A stretch of 64,000 nucleotides of DNA, taken from Tubulanus polymorphus. Its lineage: Eukaryota; Nemertea; Palaeonemertea; Tubulaniformes; Tubulanidae. The stretch covers positions 10,466,485 to 10,530,484 of the forward strand of contig NC_134027.1 in NCBI RefSeq assembly GCF_964204645.1, in the 5' to 3' direction. The notes below the pieces were generated by a model. That model saw only the letters and a program-made list of their open reading frames with translations, had not been told where the DNA came from and did no database searches. The translations under genes and the position numbers were made by a program. Below, in pieces: positions 13,050 to 26,935 of the stretch (positions within the stretch are counted from its first letter, which is position 1; the number at the start of each line of letters is the position of its first letter).

Positions 13050-16000
13050 AAATATGGATGATAATGTGTAGTTTCTGATTTTCTTCGGCGCGAGTCGGAT
13101 CGGATTTAGACGGCTTTTTCCGTAGCTCGTCTGTTTTCATCAACTAAGTTCCGTTGTTCCGGTAGGTGCGGATGAAGATAAGTGTCACTTGTCGGAACGT
13201 CCTGCTTTCGCTATAACGTGGATAGATGGATATAAACAAGTTGACACTTTCCAGCAATATTTGTAAGGTAATCATAGCAAATTAGCTGGCGTTTGCTTCA
13301 GCCAATCCGCGCGCTTCGACACCGGATTCTGGCAAGCTATTGGCGACAATAGGCGTGGCGGAGTCGCGTGGATGCTTGATTGACGTCGCATTATCGATGG
13401 CTGTTAAGAATGCGCGATGAACGAGGCTTGGGCACGTGGCTTTTGTTGACATCCGATGGGAGAAGTAGCCGGGATTCGGCTAGGACTGCAATTCCCACGG
13501 CAGGTTGACGAATCTGGGTCCAGCTCACCTAGCCGACACACGCCGTGCGCCTTGTACCTGGATTTGTTCTTGCGCTGTGACAGTAAACAACCCAGCGCAA
13601 CGACGTAAACGCAACAAACAGGCCGATTTTAATGCGTGCTAGTGTCTTCGTTGTGTCAAAAAACGCGTGCCATACACCGTGCTGAAAGTCATGGAATTCT
13701 AATATGATTGTAAGTCCCATGGGAAAGTTTAGCGAATACTCGACAAAATCCATCTTCAACGGAGTTGAAAATATCCCGCAGTACGTGGTCGTATTGATCG
13801 GATCGTCGGGCGCTATTATCAGCGACGCATGTTCGTTGACGTTCTCATTTTTTCCCACATTGACCGTATCAAACACGTACGCAATCTTTGACACAGACAT
13901 TGAACAAGAAGAAACATTCATCAAGAAACCAAAGTCCGCCCTTCATGAAGATACTTAATGACGGAAAAGATCATGCAACGTGCAAATAGAGATTGTTTCT
14001 GTTCGCGTCGAATGAACAAAAAAGATATTCCTTTGTAGACACCTTACAAATGGTACTAGTTTAAAAATACTCTGCTAGCAGAATGTAATAGATTTTATTC
14101 CTTACCCGAAAACACTTAGAAAAAAGTCCGCTAAAGTTGACAAGTGCAACGCACAGTAGATTTTTCAAAAGTTAGAAAGCTACTAAACCCCCATCAAACA
14201 AAGTCTTTGTTTCTTTGATGATGGGATTTACTAGTAACCTCGAAACTTTCCGCAAATGAACTTTTAAGATGTCTAATGTGGATTTGTACTTGTTAACTTG
14301 AAACTGATGAGAATTTATCAGTTTACCAGTCATCTACAATAGTTATCGTATTTCTTCACGCAAATTTCGATGAATTTTCATTTGGGTTTGTATAGTTAAG
14401 TCGATCTTTGCTCTTCAAAGTTCGAATTCATTTTAAGAAATTATTGTTAGTCGACTGCCATGGTCGATATTTGAAAAGGAATGTATTCCCAATACGTGCG
14501 GATGATGGGATATCAAACCGATATTTGTCTAATACATGTGATCTGCGTGGTTTTTGATGCAACTCGTCGATGTATGTATAGACATTACTGCCAACCTAAC
14601 GACGATGGTAAATAAATTCACACCTTCCTCAATTGAAGCACCGTGCCCCTTTCACTGGTGTTTCCCGTTGCGGAGGTTGCCCCAACAATCCTTCATAATG
14701 TACCTGTTTATTACATCTAGCTTTGTCTGAAGCCTATGAATAATTTATTCAATATAAAGATTGGCTGACCATTAATCCGCCCGCGACCGAAGGCTATTTT
14801 GTTTACGGGGCATTGTCGACGGTCGTGTTGGCCACGGATACATCTATAAACAATGTTGAATTAGATGGAAGCCAACTTTCACACCGACTTCCCCAACAAG
14901 TACTGTGCGTTACCGGCCATGGAAGTGCCATAGGCAAATCGTGTGACTTCATTTGAAACGGCGACGACGTGTGCCTCGCCATTCAATGCGTGACCGCATA
15001 AATAAATTTATGTTAAACGTTTAAGGCTTTTGTTTTATCGGGCGACGATAATGCGCTCACCATTCAAGCTGTATCGCTCGGTTTGCACACGCTAACGATA
15101 AAAAGTAAAAGCAGGTATCAAAACGTGCGCCGTCAATGCGACACCTCAGTTTTCACAATCGACTACAAAAATAACCGCAAATTTCAAATTTCCCCTGTCA
15201 TAGAAATTATTACGGAAATTAATAGCTCGGCGGCAAAGGACAAAACGTTTTGTATCTGCGCTGACAAATAATGGAAAGAAAACCTTTGCAGGACAGTCAT
15301 AAGTGGTATTTTCTTTGGTCACGAATTGATAAAGAGGTTTTCAAGTCTTTCGTTTGAGAGTCCGTCCGTGGACAAACATATCAAATCTAAAAATGTTACA
15401 AGCATTACAATTTAGTCGTCTCCAAAAAGGAATTTCTCGAATTGCAGACAATTTCGAGTTAAGAGTAAGTTTAAAATCTTATCATATGTTATTAGATGTT
15501 ATCATATGTAGCGTATAAAACACAAATCCAGGAAGAAAGACACTCTAAATATTTGGATGGATATATGAAAGCTGCGGGTACTGGAGTATGTAATGAATGG
15601 GTAGTGTAGTGTGATCTGTGTGCATTTGTGGCCAGCACACAGATCACATTGTTCAATGGGGTTTGGTCCAGGACTTGCGAGATTGTCAACAACACGGAAG
15701 TAACGTGTAATAAATGATGACTTGAATTGCATGACTACCTACCACCCCTCATTATTGTTGGAAAACTAAACGTTCGGCACTGACTAAAAATTAGTAATAA
15801 CATTTTAGAAATGGCCAGAATTTTAACTTAGGTTCTATCTCATTTTTATTTTACAATTGCGATTGGTATAATTTTTTTTTAATCGGCCGTTAAGGCTTCA
15901 TGTTTCGTCTGCAATTCACTGCAAATAGTTACGCAACTACGCACATTTCAGTGATTTTGGTAGCTGTACACTCAATCGGCACCGTTCGTGACTAGCTTCA

Positions 16001-16249
16001 CTGCGGAATTATCATTAATTAACATCGCCATATCACATCATCAACTTATATTGTGCCTTAAAGCCCTTACAGCCGAAATAATTGAAATGCACACACGATT
16101 TCTAACATTGAAAATTGAGAGAGTGGCCATGTTTGTGTTTGCTGCTTCGCGTAAATCCCGCGCGGTGGCGCAACCGCGCGGAGTGGGGCCGATACGTCCA
16201 GAGAATCCCAGGCTGACGACTGATTTGGAAATTGAATATCGTAGCATCA
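13050..16249. other. Upstream of the ETS exons; no gene recognised
   Basis: A 131-codon minus frame at 13529-13924 overlaps an opposite-strand frame and shows no domain or splice pattern that I recognise. A perfect 14-bp-stem hairpin lies at 15610-15648. Missing 5' exons of the ETS gene could lie here or beyond, but none could be supported. Confidence 0.45.
15610..15648. other. Perfect 14-bp inverted repeat with 11-nt loop
   Basis: TGTGATCTGTGTGC (15610-15623) and its exact reverse complement GCACACAGATCACA (15635-15648) flank an 11-nt loop. The stem is too short for a typical miRNA precursor. No function can be assigned. Confidence 0.8.
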
Positions 16250-16340
16250 GTATCTCATAACTGAAACTCAGCTTTACTTGAACGCCTGACCATCGGTTCT
16301 GCGTCACGACTGACCACTTGACCAACGGACAAGCCCGAGA
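16250..16340 (-). repeat. Possible degenerate tRNA-derived SINE head
   Basis: Minus-strand text includes TTGGTCAAGTGGTCAGTC, which resembles a tRNA A-box region, and further on GGCGTTCAAGTA, which resembles a weak B box. A cloverleaf could not be drawn, so this is at most a decayed SINE or tRNA relic. Confidence 0.3.
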
Positions 16341-18499
16341 TTAACACTATTGAGGCGGCAGGCGGTGTATATGTAGGCCACTACTTTACCCAGTTATTGT
16401 TTGGTTAGCTAATGGCACGCGGATTGAGAATTGTTTCTGGAGAGGATTTCCAAAGAATTACGCGTATCATTGCCAACTATTTGTCGAGGATGGTCACTTG
16501 AATCGGCTGATGATTATATTCGAATCGTGTCAACGGACGCTGACTGAAGCGATGAGGCTAGCAACCGTTATTACAAATTCAATACGTATATTTGCGAGAT
16601 TAAGCATTCATTTATTCAAGCCGAATGATGAACCGGTGAGCGGCAACGCGCCTTTTCACTTAGGAACGCAACTTCATTCATTGTCCTATTTTCGTTATTA
16701 AAATGACCCGACCACTTCTACAATCGAAACGGCGTTCTACAGAAAACCTTTAAATGATATAGGCTTTGGTGCTTGTCCCAGTTCATAGAGAAGTCATATC
16801 TCTTACTATGATTTAGAATTAGTATCTCGATTCAAGTGGAAATCGACGCCTAGAAGTCTATCAAAAGTCAATGTCTAGTTAACTTAAACTTCGCGTCATG
16901 ATGTTATCGTTTGAATATATGTATAGACTTGATGATGATAACGAAAATCTTTGGTTAGATTCTAATCGATTTCTGGGTTTAAGGATGAAATGGAATACAA
17001 ATACGAATACGAACTATTGCACTCCCATTTCTATGGTTTAAGGAAGAAAAGAGTATTTACAATTTATTACAAAAATAGAAAATAAAAGTGTTTTAAAACA
17101 TAACAAACGTTTTGAGAACGTACTATTTATGATATGTGATGGTTCACTGTACATTAGCGCTCCTGGTGGATCCTTGATTGCCAGAGGAGGATTATTGAAC
17201 TCCTGCTGGTGCTCGTGGAATGGAGCAGAATCGTTTGCATTTAATGTTCAACAATGAACAATCAAGATAATTCACGATATTCTCTGAAAAGAAAGAAATA
17301 TTCGGCTCAGTTGAGCGAAAAATGTTATTCATAGCGGTTCTAGATTATTCGCCGGCGCTTTTTGCCCCTTCCGAGTCGCCAATCTTCGGGGTGTGTGCGT
17401 GTCACGACGTCCGGCGAAAAAAACCCGTCACGATGATGTAAGCGTAGAAAAAAGTCGGCGCGTTCTAGCATGCAAATTAGGCACTTAAACAACGAAATGT
17501 TGATTCTGCATAATTTCACTGTTTACAAGATTCGAATAAAAGAACAGGAAAAGACGACGTCGCCGGAGCTATTACCCATCAATTCAGCGGGCTATTATTG
17601 TAGCGACAGTCGAGCTATTATTTCGTTAGATTTATGGACTGCGATGATCAGAAAATCTAAAGAAAACAATGCCTCATAACAAATACACTTCGGTCATGAT
17701 AGCGAATTGGTCTTTTGTGTGTGTAATTTTGGTCGTCATTCGCGCTGGATATTTTTTCCCCCGATTCGACACCTGTATTTACACAAGCTACTCAACGTAC
17801 GTACGTCGACGCTTCTGCTATCTTAATCCGTGCAACGATTAGGTTAAAAAATACGCATTCACTCGAAAGTGCCAAAATCCTGATTGTAATCTGCCTACGA
17901 GTAAAAAATAAGGCAATGTAATGGAAATTGAATTATTTCCTGAATGAGAGATCCAGTTGAAGAGCCACTGGTTCTAGTGGACTTGAATAGTTTTGGCGAT
18001 TGGCTTCGTAGCTTTTTCTAATAGGTCCTCTGTAGGATATCTATGAAAAACTGACAGTCTAAAAGTTAAAACGATTTACATAATTTCTAAATGTCACGAT
18101 GTTCGGTCTCCCTCCAAAGAGTGCTAATTTCAAAAGAATTTATAGAATCTGACACGGAGATCATTTAATTAATGGCTCTAAACCAAAAAGTAATATCAAA
18201 CGATCTCCATTTCGGTTTACAAACGTTTGGGCCGGCCTCGCAGTCGAGTAGGATGAACCAACTACGGAAAACTTAGTCAATAAATATCCGATGACGCCCC
18301 GGTTTCCCCATGTCACAGGAAGGAACTTCAGCGTGATGGAGGGAACTCGTTTATTTCCATTCCGCTTCCCCGAGTCCCGCTGACTGGTTACAGCGCTATC
18401 TAGCGAGCAGCTTACGATCGCATAGTATATCAATATACCATAAAACGTCGATTTATATTTCAGAATATTTCCGAAATGAAAAAAGAGCGTTTTTTCTAA
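16341..18499. other. Intergenic stretch, nothing firm
   Basis: A short fragment around 17160-17220 resembles the 3' end of repeat family B (CCTGGTGGATCC, TTGATTGCCA). No gene was recognised. Confidence 0.4.
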
Positions 18500-18765
18500 T
18501 CTTAAATAGGGATTGCCCTGTAATGTATTTGATCGGTAGATTTCGTTTGAATTTTTTCATTTGGTGTCCCTTACAAACCAACCACACCTGCCGGGAGCGA
18601 AACGAGGGTTTGATTCAGAAATCGGAAATCGAAGTACAGGTATAGTTTTGTGATCGGTGGTCGAGTTTTACAGAATCTTTTGTTTAAATCGAAGCACATA
18701 ATTGGGAAATTCGATTCCGGTTCATTCAACAATCTCCCAACCAGTCTGAACCGGCAAGCGAGTGA
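18500..18765 (+). repeat. Dispersed repeat family A, copy 3
   Basis: It contains TTGGTGTCCCTTACAAACC, CACCTGCCGGGAGCGAAAC, ATCGGAAATCGAAGTACAG, AATCGAAGCACATAATTGG and GAACCGGCAAGCGA in family order. It is one of the most complete copies. Confidence 0.8.
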
Positions 18766-20473
18766 TTGAGATTAATCTAGTTGGCTGCCAACATTTTGAT
18801 AGTTTTTCACGTGTCTGTCGCATCTCCCAGACATAACCAATCCAATCTGTTCTATTTCCACTAAGTGCTTAAAATAGAAAACGTTTAAAAGGCATTGCGT
18901 GTTGGTCACTCTAGTCGTACGCCTCCATATCTCGTGCTGGCCGAAGCAAACGGCCAAAGTACAATCTGCTGGCGGATGATCACTGGTAAACTGATATCAT
19001 TGCCGACGAAACTCAGGTAATGTTGTCTTTTATTCGGCGCGCGGTGGTTTAGACCCACGCGGTAGTTACAAACCGTCGACAATAAACCAATTGAAATCTC
19101 CTTAAACATTTGACTTCATTATCGCAAATACTCTGCCGAGATTGCCGCGCGAGAGGAGCTAATTTAGCGCATAGTCAGGCCATTTCCAAAGAGAATTGTC
19201 AAATACCCCATTATCGAACCATCCGTTGGGGCCATAAAAAAGAAAACAGGATGCTCGACGTTACCATCCGGTTTTTTTCACTTATTCCCATCACGCAACA
19301 CAAAAACGAAATATCATCTATTATTCGATGGGTCACAGATGAAAGTCAATTGAATAAAATGGTTTCTGATTATGCTAGAAAAACAGTCTGGACGGAACGT
19401 ATCCGAAGTCAGTTTGTATGTATCGAAATAAGGGTGTTTTGTGCACCTGACATCCAAATACGCGACGGTTCAATTTGATTAATGACATTCATATCGAATT
19501 ATGCCAAAATATGGCACCTGCCAAGTAGAAACCTTTTCAACGAGGAAAATAGCTGACGAAATCTGTCCTATTTAGCGAAGACCAATTTTCTGGCGATCTA
19601 TTTCGTATTTGGCTTATATCGACGTCAGGTATTCCCCCACCTGCCTGTCGACTCAGCTGTCGAAATGTTCGTTCGAATTTGACAGTTATATCCCATTAAA
19701 TCCGCCCATCAACGTTCCAGGATCTCTGTGTCGCGTCAATGACCCAAGCGGTCGATGGAGAACTTTTTGAAACGCGTTAACAAAAGGGGAACAGCCGTGA
19801 ATGAACGGGCTATTTCTCCAATTGGCTCGACGCGGGCAAACGACGTGGCCTAGAAACCGAACGAACGACACAGAAGAACATATTAATCGTTCGTGCTAGC
19901 GGGTTTTTGTTTTCTCTTCATAATAAACCAATCTTACTTGATACAAAAGCTTTGAGCCGAGAGCCCATTATCAATGACGCGAATTCGATCTTTCAAAACG
20001 GTAAAGTGTCCACTTTCAGTCTCCCTTTGTGTATTATTTTCTGGGAGGAGAGCAAGGGCATTAATCCCCAGTGAAGCATATGTTTGTTCTTTTCTGATCC
20101 ATCATAACCAATTACGTTGGCCGTCCAGGCGAATACGCGACGCGTGCCGGACGAAAACGAAGTTGCTTTGATCCGGTGCATGTCACCAAATATTTATTGC
20201 CAGTCAAGTTAGTTCGCCGTATTCGTTTTTTGAGACACCTTAATTTCTGGCTTTCGGGTGATCTCATCCGTATTAGATGATTATTTTCTCGATTTTCCAT
20301 AAATCTTCGTTGACACGCAGACGAGTAGAGTTCGTCGCCGGAGTTCTCTCGGCGTGGCTAATCGTGCGTCGCCGACGACAGAAATGTTCGGAGTACCAAT
20401 CTGACAATATAAATCTTAATATCGTATATCTTTACCAATTACGAATGTATATGTTTTTATTTCGGTTTTAGGT
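18766..20473. other. Intergenic stretch without a supported gene
   Basis: Open frames up to 122 codons (19110-19478) occur without domain, splice context or conserved motif. They are probably chance. Confidence 0.45.
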
Positions 20474-20738
20474 AGAAAACCCCCTAACAATTTTACAATT
20501 TTTGAATGTCCTCCTTTGAAAGTCCGTGTAAAAGAACTCGGGTCAAGATTATTCGAAATTTTGATGCAATTTTTATTTTTTTTTTGAAAAATGAAAAGCA
20601 ATCCATTCTCAAATGATTTATTCAGGTACGTATTTAAGATCTATCCTTTGTCAATAGGATAGCGTCCCTTTTGACAGTGAAAAAGTGCAATTTTTCCCGA
20701 AATAGAACTGTCCCTCATAAAAGCTTCGCACCGGCCTG
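20474..20738 (-). repeat. Dispersed repeat family F, copy 2 (inverted)
   Basis: The reverse complement aligns block by block with 6073-6370, including AGCTTTTATGAGGGACAGTT and TAGATCTTAAATA. Non-coding. Confidence 0.7.
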
Positions 20739-21763
20739 CTTCTTTGTTATAAGTATACAACCAGCTATTCTTACGGTTAGAATTTTATTGAAAATATTGT
20801 TTATGAATAAGTTGTGCAGTTGAAGATACATTTTCATGATCCCGACCTATATCGTTCATCTACACTCAAGATTCAAAGTCTATTGGCTCCATATTTTACC
20901 CAAAAAAGATTGAGCACAGACTATTCTGTCGGAGAATTCGTGTCATTACAAGGTGACCAAAAACAATTTTGCAGGAGTTTTTGTAGGTACATACATTGAT
21001 ATACATGTAATACATTCGCGCTTCAAAGAAATACGTGTACATCCTTCTCAAGAGAAAAAAGGGAACAACAAGAGAAAAAAACTTTCAGGTTTAATTGCAG
21101 ACGCAGCTTTATCAACGTAAGTTTGACTTGCACGTCTTCGTGTGTCGCCAGAATCGATGCGGCTTCTAAAATTTCCTCCTCGTCTTTGTGTCAGTTATGA
21201 ACACCCGATAAAACAGCCCATATCCAAATGAGCGTGCGTGAGTATACACAATTGAAATGACTCTTATCTATCGGGCCTCTGTCACTTTCAGCGTGTTAAT
21301 TTGTATGGGTAAACAAACACGAAACGTCTCTTCACGGATATAGACGAGCTAATGCGCTTTATTACCGAAAATAATCGTCAACAATACGCTTTTTTCGACC
21401 ATTGTCTGATGTGTATACTTTTCGAGCGAAATGCGCCAGCGCAGAAAAAGGTGGGCGTCCGGGTTGTTTGATTTGCCACTTCATTTCATCAAAAAGGGCC
21501 TGGGTTTTTGGACGGTTCAATTGAAGCTGTTGCCAACCCGGACTGGGTTTAGAAGTGTTTAGTACAAAGCCGAATGTTATGCAAGTTAAAAACGATTTCA
21601 TTCCCTATCAATGTTTCATGGCGTTTCAAGAATATCTAATTAGTCGATTTTCTTAAGTATGAGCAGTGGATGAGCTGTCGTTTGAGTAACGCAGTTATGA
21701 GTTCAGTTTCATTCTAGAGTTGGACTTTCATTTCTAATTGATTCAACCATGGTTCAAATCTTA
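20739..21763. other. Intergenic stretch, nothing recognised
   Basis: No domain-bearing frame, RNA gene or named repeat was seen. Confidence 0.45.
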
Positions 21764-22038
21764 AGCCGCGATCACACGGAGACGATTTTGCGCGGGCCAA
21801 ATTAGACGGTTCAGGCCCGTGTCAAATTTGGCCCAATCACTCACTCGATACTAAATAATACTTAGACAAAGCGAAGTGAGCCACTTCCTGAACTAATTGC
21901 ATTTGTTCACCCGCAATAATTTGACCCGTGTTAAAATTTAGCCCGGACCTGGTCCAACGTTGGCCATTTGGCATCCGTGTAAACAATTGTTCCGGGCCAA
22001 ATTGGCACGGGCCAAGAATGCTCGTGTGATCGCGCGGC
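21764..22038 (+). mobile_element. MITE family C, copy 1
   Basis: About 275 bp bounded by inverted ends: AGCCGCGATCACACGG on the left, and CGTGTGATCGCGCGGC on the right, a near reverse complement. The interior is rich in GGGCCAAATT / AATTTGGCCC motifs in both orientations. It has no coding capacity. A second copy lies 1.1 kb downstream in the opposite orientation. Confidence 0.75.
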
Positions 22039-23119
22039 AAACGCAAATCGGTGTTAGAACAGACCGGTGGCGATGTCTGTATACGGAGATTTATTTTTGG
22101 TTTCGATACACAAAGAAAGTGCATTATGGGCAGGATCTTTTTTATTATCGAACCGAACGAGAAAAAATTACCGGAAAACCTCGAGGTGCGATGCCATTAT
22201 AGGGTACGTTTTATGTAAGACGATTGTAAAGAAACGCCGTAGCGCAGCACGAGACACGACATCAAAATAAGACTCGGTACTGTCAATTTACCGAGAGATT
22301 ATTCCATACCTTTACAATACATCAAAGTTGGCATCGATCGCGGCGAAGTAGCTGATGACTGAATTGAAGTCTTCACAACCCCGATCGGTGGTGTCGAGAC
22401 AGGATTGATTACTCAAAAGCGTAATTAACGGTAATTGCTACCCTATCGAATACGACCAAAGAAATGGTGATACGCGCAGCTATATATGATATTGGGGCTG
22501 CAGTTCCTGTGGCGACTGCGGTAAGAATCATTCATCTCGCTGGAGAAATATAAGATATCAAGTTTATCCAGGAACGCCAAGAGGAAATGATATATTAATA
22601 AACATATGACAGATATTCGTGTTCATGATATTATTAAAATTCATGCATATGATACTAGGATATATTGAAATTGCTGCATGTAATGTTCCAGAGAGATAAC
22701 AATAAGTAACAATTCAAGGCCTCTCCCTCATCGTGTCACATGTAACAAACCACGATCCATCCTTACGCCATTCTTTGTTTTCTACCCCGCTTTCATTGGG
22801 ATTCGTGAACACTACCGTAATGGTAAGAATGTTTGGCCTTTTTGCGATCTTCAACTATTCTCGCTGAATCTATATCAAATCTTCTAAAATCTTAACTCTA
22901 ATTCAATCTATCTTTTAGCGCTGTTAATAGTGAATTACACTTTATAAACCAGTAGATAGAAATATTCATTCGTAAATGTGTGGAATTGTGGCATCAATGT
23001 CTCTGAAAATGAAATAACTTTTGAAATTCGTTTTGCGATCATTGTTGAAAACATCGAAATTGCCAGTCGTTAATACGTAAGCGATTTAATTTGGCGACAA
23101 GTACAGTCAACGAGTCAAA
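22039..23119. other. Spacer between the two family C MITEs
   Basis: AT-rich DNA without a recognised gene or RNA. Confidence 0.45.
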
Positions 23120-23370
23120 AGCCGCGATCATACGAGCATTTTTGGCCCGGGCTAAATTTGGCCCGTGCCAAATTCGGGCCGATTGCATCTGGCACCGGGA
23201 ATGATCCACTACGCTTTGTTTGAGCATTGTTTAGTATCGAGTGAATGGTTTGCGTGTGAACGCGCTCTCTAATTAGGCACGGGCCAAATCTGGCCTGAGC
23301 CTGATCCGTGCCAATTTGTCCCTGGCCAAAACCAGCTATCACCAGATGGCGTCTCCGTGTGATCGCGGCT
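23120..23370 (-). mobile_element. MITE family C, copy 2 (inverted)
   Basis: The ends are AGCCGCGATCATACGAGCAT and CTCCGTGTGATCGCGGCT, reverse-complementary to each other and to copy 1. The interior has the same GGCCCGTGCCAAATT-type blocks. It is non-autonomous. Confidence 0.75.
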
Positions 23371-25854
23371 AAAGTCCAACCCATCCTTTTTAATGCTACA
23401 GCTCACTTAACGCCAACTTTTTCAGAGAACAAATTTGCTCAATCCAACTCAAATTCAAGGAAATTATCGTTTTTTATATCGCCAAATTCGTATATATCTT
23501 CATTGGTCCTAACAGTGGCATTATAAATTACTTTTACTGTACAATCTTCATGTTTTCCCTCTGCGCAAAGTTTATAGAAACTACACAACTAAACATATAT
23601 ACGTACAGTATATAGATGGAAATAACTACGATTTCTTTGAAGAAATCCACATTAAGTTATATCCATGGGATTGAAGTGAATCTCCCGATACCGACGTATA
23701 AGCTCCTTGCTGTCAGATGACAAGATGCCTAATGGAATTTGGCTTTGCGCGCGAAGAACTAAAGCGATCGACTGCTTGTTAGCGAAATGGAAATATCTGA
23801 AAATGGGGCTTATTTCATGCCGATTGAGCATACGATAAAAATATATAAATCACTTCAACCCGATACCCCGTAATATTCAGAGTACGACACTCGAATAATT
23901 GCCGTGCGTGAAATATAGACTCACAGTCGTCTCAACCACCGGAAGTGACGTGAACGTTCGCTATTGAGCTCGGCAACAATCGGAAGTCACGTGACGTTCT
24001 CGACGATACGGAATCGTCAATGATCGGAAGCGACGTTACATTTGCGCGAGGTTCTAGGTAGATCGGGGGCCCTGGATGCGATGAAAACACGAAACACTCC
24101 TGGGCAGGAAACTCCGGCGATATTTTGACGAGAAGTGTCTCGGCGATTTGTTTTACCGAAAAAGGAAACGTTAAGGGTTCTATGTCTCAGGCGCGGCGAT
24201 CGCTCGAAGGGCTTTTAAATCCGCGAAGTACGACGGAAGGCAGGAAGTCAGTGGAAATGAAGAGAGAGTACGAGATGAGATTTTAATTCCAGCTCGAGAG
24301 CGACTCTCGACGAAATGCGATTTTGAAAAAGATTTAGTACGCCGATAAAACGGGCACGTGCTTGAAATATATGTTACACGCACCTAATGTTACGCGTGAG
24401 AAAATATCTGCGCAAAAAAAATATAAGCATCCTTATTTTTCTTCATTTTTCTTCTCTGTAACCAAAAAAATGCCAAAGATCGTATTCATATATTATCCAT
24501 ATTGTCCATAAAACCGTTAGTGTCTATACAAACAGTCGTATTGCTGATTTCTGATACACAATAAATAAAAAGTAGTTTCTACCGCATCGATCGGGCTTTA
24601 TCCCGGTTAAAGTTAACTATAATACGTAGGTGAGCGGCGTATTAATTTCCATCCGGGTATTACCTATCCATTTCCGTCGTCTGCTACTGATCAAAGATGC
24701 ATTAGGCTGGCAGTAAGATGAGCTCGTAACAAGCCTCGATAAACTGGTCTGTATTCCTAATGTCTTTTAATGTCACTTGTAAAAAGCTATTACCATTAGC
24801 TTGTTTTAACGCTGCGCCGTGGACACTTGTAACGAGATCACGTTACCGAAGAACGTGTTTACCGAACACTCGCCGGTTCTGGTCCTCGTTTTACGGCGCA
24901 GTGTTTTAACACGACCGATCAGCGCTATAAATCGGCCAATTTTGGTTTTTTGCCTAAAACTGGGCCGACATTCGTCGTATAGCGTAAACGCCAGTACGAC
25001 GTACGGTATTCCCTTCAAAAACTTCCCGTGAAATTCGCTGTCAGATTTTTGGCCTGCACTTGCTAAGAAATGTGCCACGATGGAAGATTATTACTGAGAA
25101 AAATAAGAGCTCGTGCGAGCAGTTCATTTTTATAATCACCTCACACACTAGATGGTTCAACAAAAAGACATGTTACGTATATGTGGTCCTTGTTCGCATC
25201 TTTTTCAATGTATGATATCGCTTGACGATACGGCTGGTCGCGGCTTGCTTTGTTCCTTCGCTCAATAATAGCCATGGTGCACCCTTCCTTATTGCGGTAT
25301 TGGTAAACATACTATATGAAGCCTAAGCCGGAGCTTCGGCGAGGCTAAGACAACATCCTACTTCCTTGATACGGTTCCGTGGCATCTTTTATCTGGTTCG
25401 ACGTCTGGCGACTCGGAAATGTGACTTTCTCCACGGTTCGATATGTTTTCCTTCCACCGATGACCGGCTATTCATCTCCGCAAGGCGCGCGGCCAATTTT
25501 CCCCCGTCGAACGAGTCGGTAATTATTACCTAATCATCGATATCTTTTTACAGTATGAGCAAACATTAGACGCTACACGCCAGTCAGGAAGTGCTTCTTC
25601 ATCAAAGGCAAAATACGGAAATAATCCTTGCTGCTTGGCTCCTTTGATCCGAAAAATATCCGCGGCCGTTCTCGGCGGGTCGATGCCTCGGCGCAACGGT
25701 TTTGCGAAAGACCGAATCGATTGGACTTGTGCAAAGAAACACCACCATAGCTATGACGTTATTTCGTAATACACGCCAAGCGATTTCTTGCTTCGTGGAG
25801 TTATAGTGGACAAAAATTAATTATCACTATTCATTTTCTAATTCGCTATTTTAT
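23371..25854. other. Intergenic stretch without a supported gene
   Basis: Some frames of 60-90 codons overlap on opposite strands near 24180-25080. None has a recognisable domain. Confidence 0.45.
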
Positions 25855-26100
25855 CTTAAGATATGGATTGAGCCTGTTATTTATTTGATTTGTTTTGATT
25901 TGGTGTCCCTTACAAAGCCACCCCACCTTACAGAATCGAAGCAGGCGGTTCGATTTTGATATCGGAAATCGAAGTACGGATATAGTTGTGCGATCGGCGG
26001 TCGAATCTACAGAATCGAATTCTTTTTAACCGAAGTACATAATTGGAAATTTCGGTTCCGGTTCATTGAAACGATCTTCCGAACAGCCCAATTTGCTTTT
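25855..26100 (+). repeat. Dispersed repeat family A, copy 4
   Basis: TTTGGTGTCCCTTACAAAG, ATCGGAAATCGAAGTACGG, CGATCGGCGGTCGAATCTAC and GTACATAATTGGAAATTTC appear in family order. Confidence 0.75.
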
Positions 26101-26619
26101 AAGACTTGCCACAGGAAATACATACCTATATATCATACGATCAGGTTTCAGAATTAAAACATTCATTACTGTTCATTGATTCATTGATGCGCATTATATT
26201 CTATTATTTCTGCCTTTTTAATGCCGTTCAATATCAAGATGTTTTATTCATTTGTCTCGAAATAATGCGCTCGAATTCCGATCGCGCCATTTCGCGCCAC
26301 ATTAATCCCAACGTACACTCATTAATATGGAATTAGGCCTATTTTCGGAACGGGATTATCGTCGAAATTATTCAATTCCGACAACGGGACGACAATGACG
26401 GTGTTTGTTTTACGCCTGAACTGCAAACAAATCTTCGCCAAATTCGAACAATAGCTCGGATGATAGAACTTCGTAAACTGAGAGCGTATTGTTGACCGGG
26501 GAGTTTTGTTAGTCTCAGTCAAATAGTATCGGCATCACTACTACGAAGACAATGATAGCAAGGCTCATTCCGATTTATCAGTTAATCTAAGGAAAAGTCG
26601 AGTTGATAGCTACAAATGT
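26101..26619. other. Short intergenic spacer
   Basis: Nothing recognised. Confidence 0.4.
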
Positions 26620-26935
26620 GAAACCCGCAAAACCAGCTATCACGCCAAATGGCGTGACGAGCAGTAGGTCGCCCGCTGTCAAAATTCATTTTCAATGAAT
26701 TTTTAACCGGATTTTTAGACTCCCGAATCCATATATTATAACAGAACCCACCAAATAAACAATACTATTCTTCTACTCGGATATCGGTATTGTTTTCATA
26801 AATGATTGATTCATTTAAGAGAAAAGTTCATTCAGATTTAATTGAAATGTAAAAGAAATCGAACGCGGATGACCAACTATCTACTAGTGAACCTGGCGGA
26901 TCCTCGCCTGCCATCCTCGATTGCCACAGTAGCAC
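26620..26935. repeat. Dispersed repeat family B, copy 2
   Basis: It aligns with 1438-1800 and lacks the hairpin found at 1692-1730. It ends in GGCGGATCCTCGCCTGCCAT followed by CCTCGATTGCCACAG. Confidence 0.7.

Noticed and set aside
13529-13924. 131-codon minus-strand open frame
   Set aside because: It overlaps a long opposite-strand frame, has no recognisable domain, signal or splice context, and its size is not exceptional for 64 kb.
14188-14226. Inverted CCCATCA...TGATGGG hairpin
   Set aside because: The stem is interrupted and short; nothing links it to a gene or repeat family.
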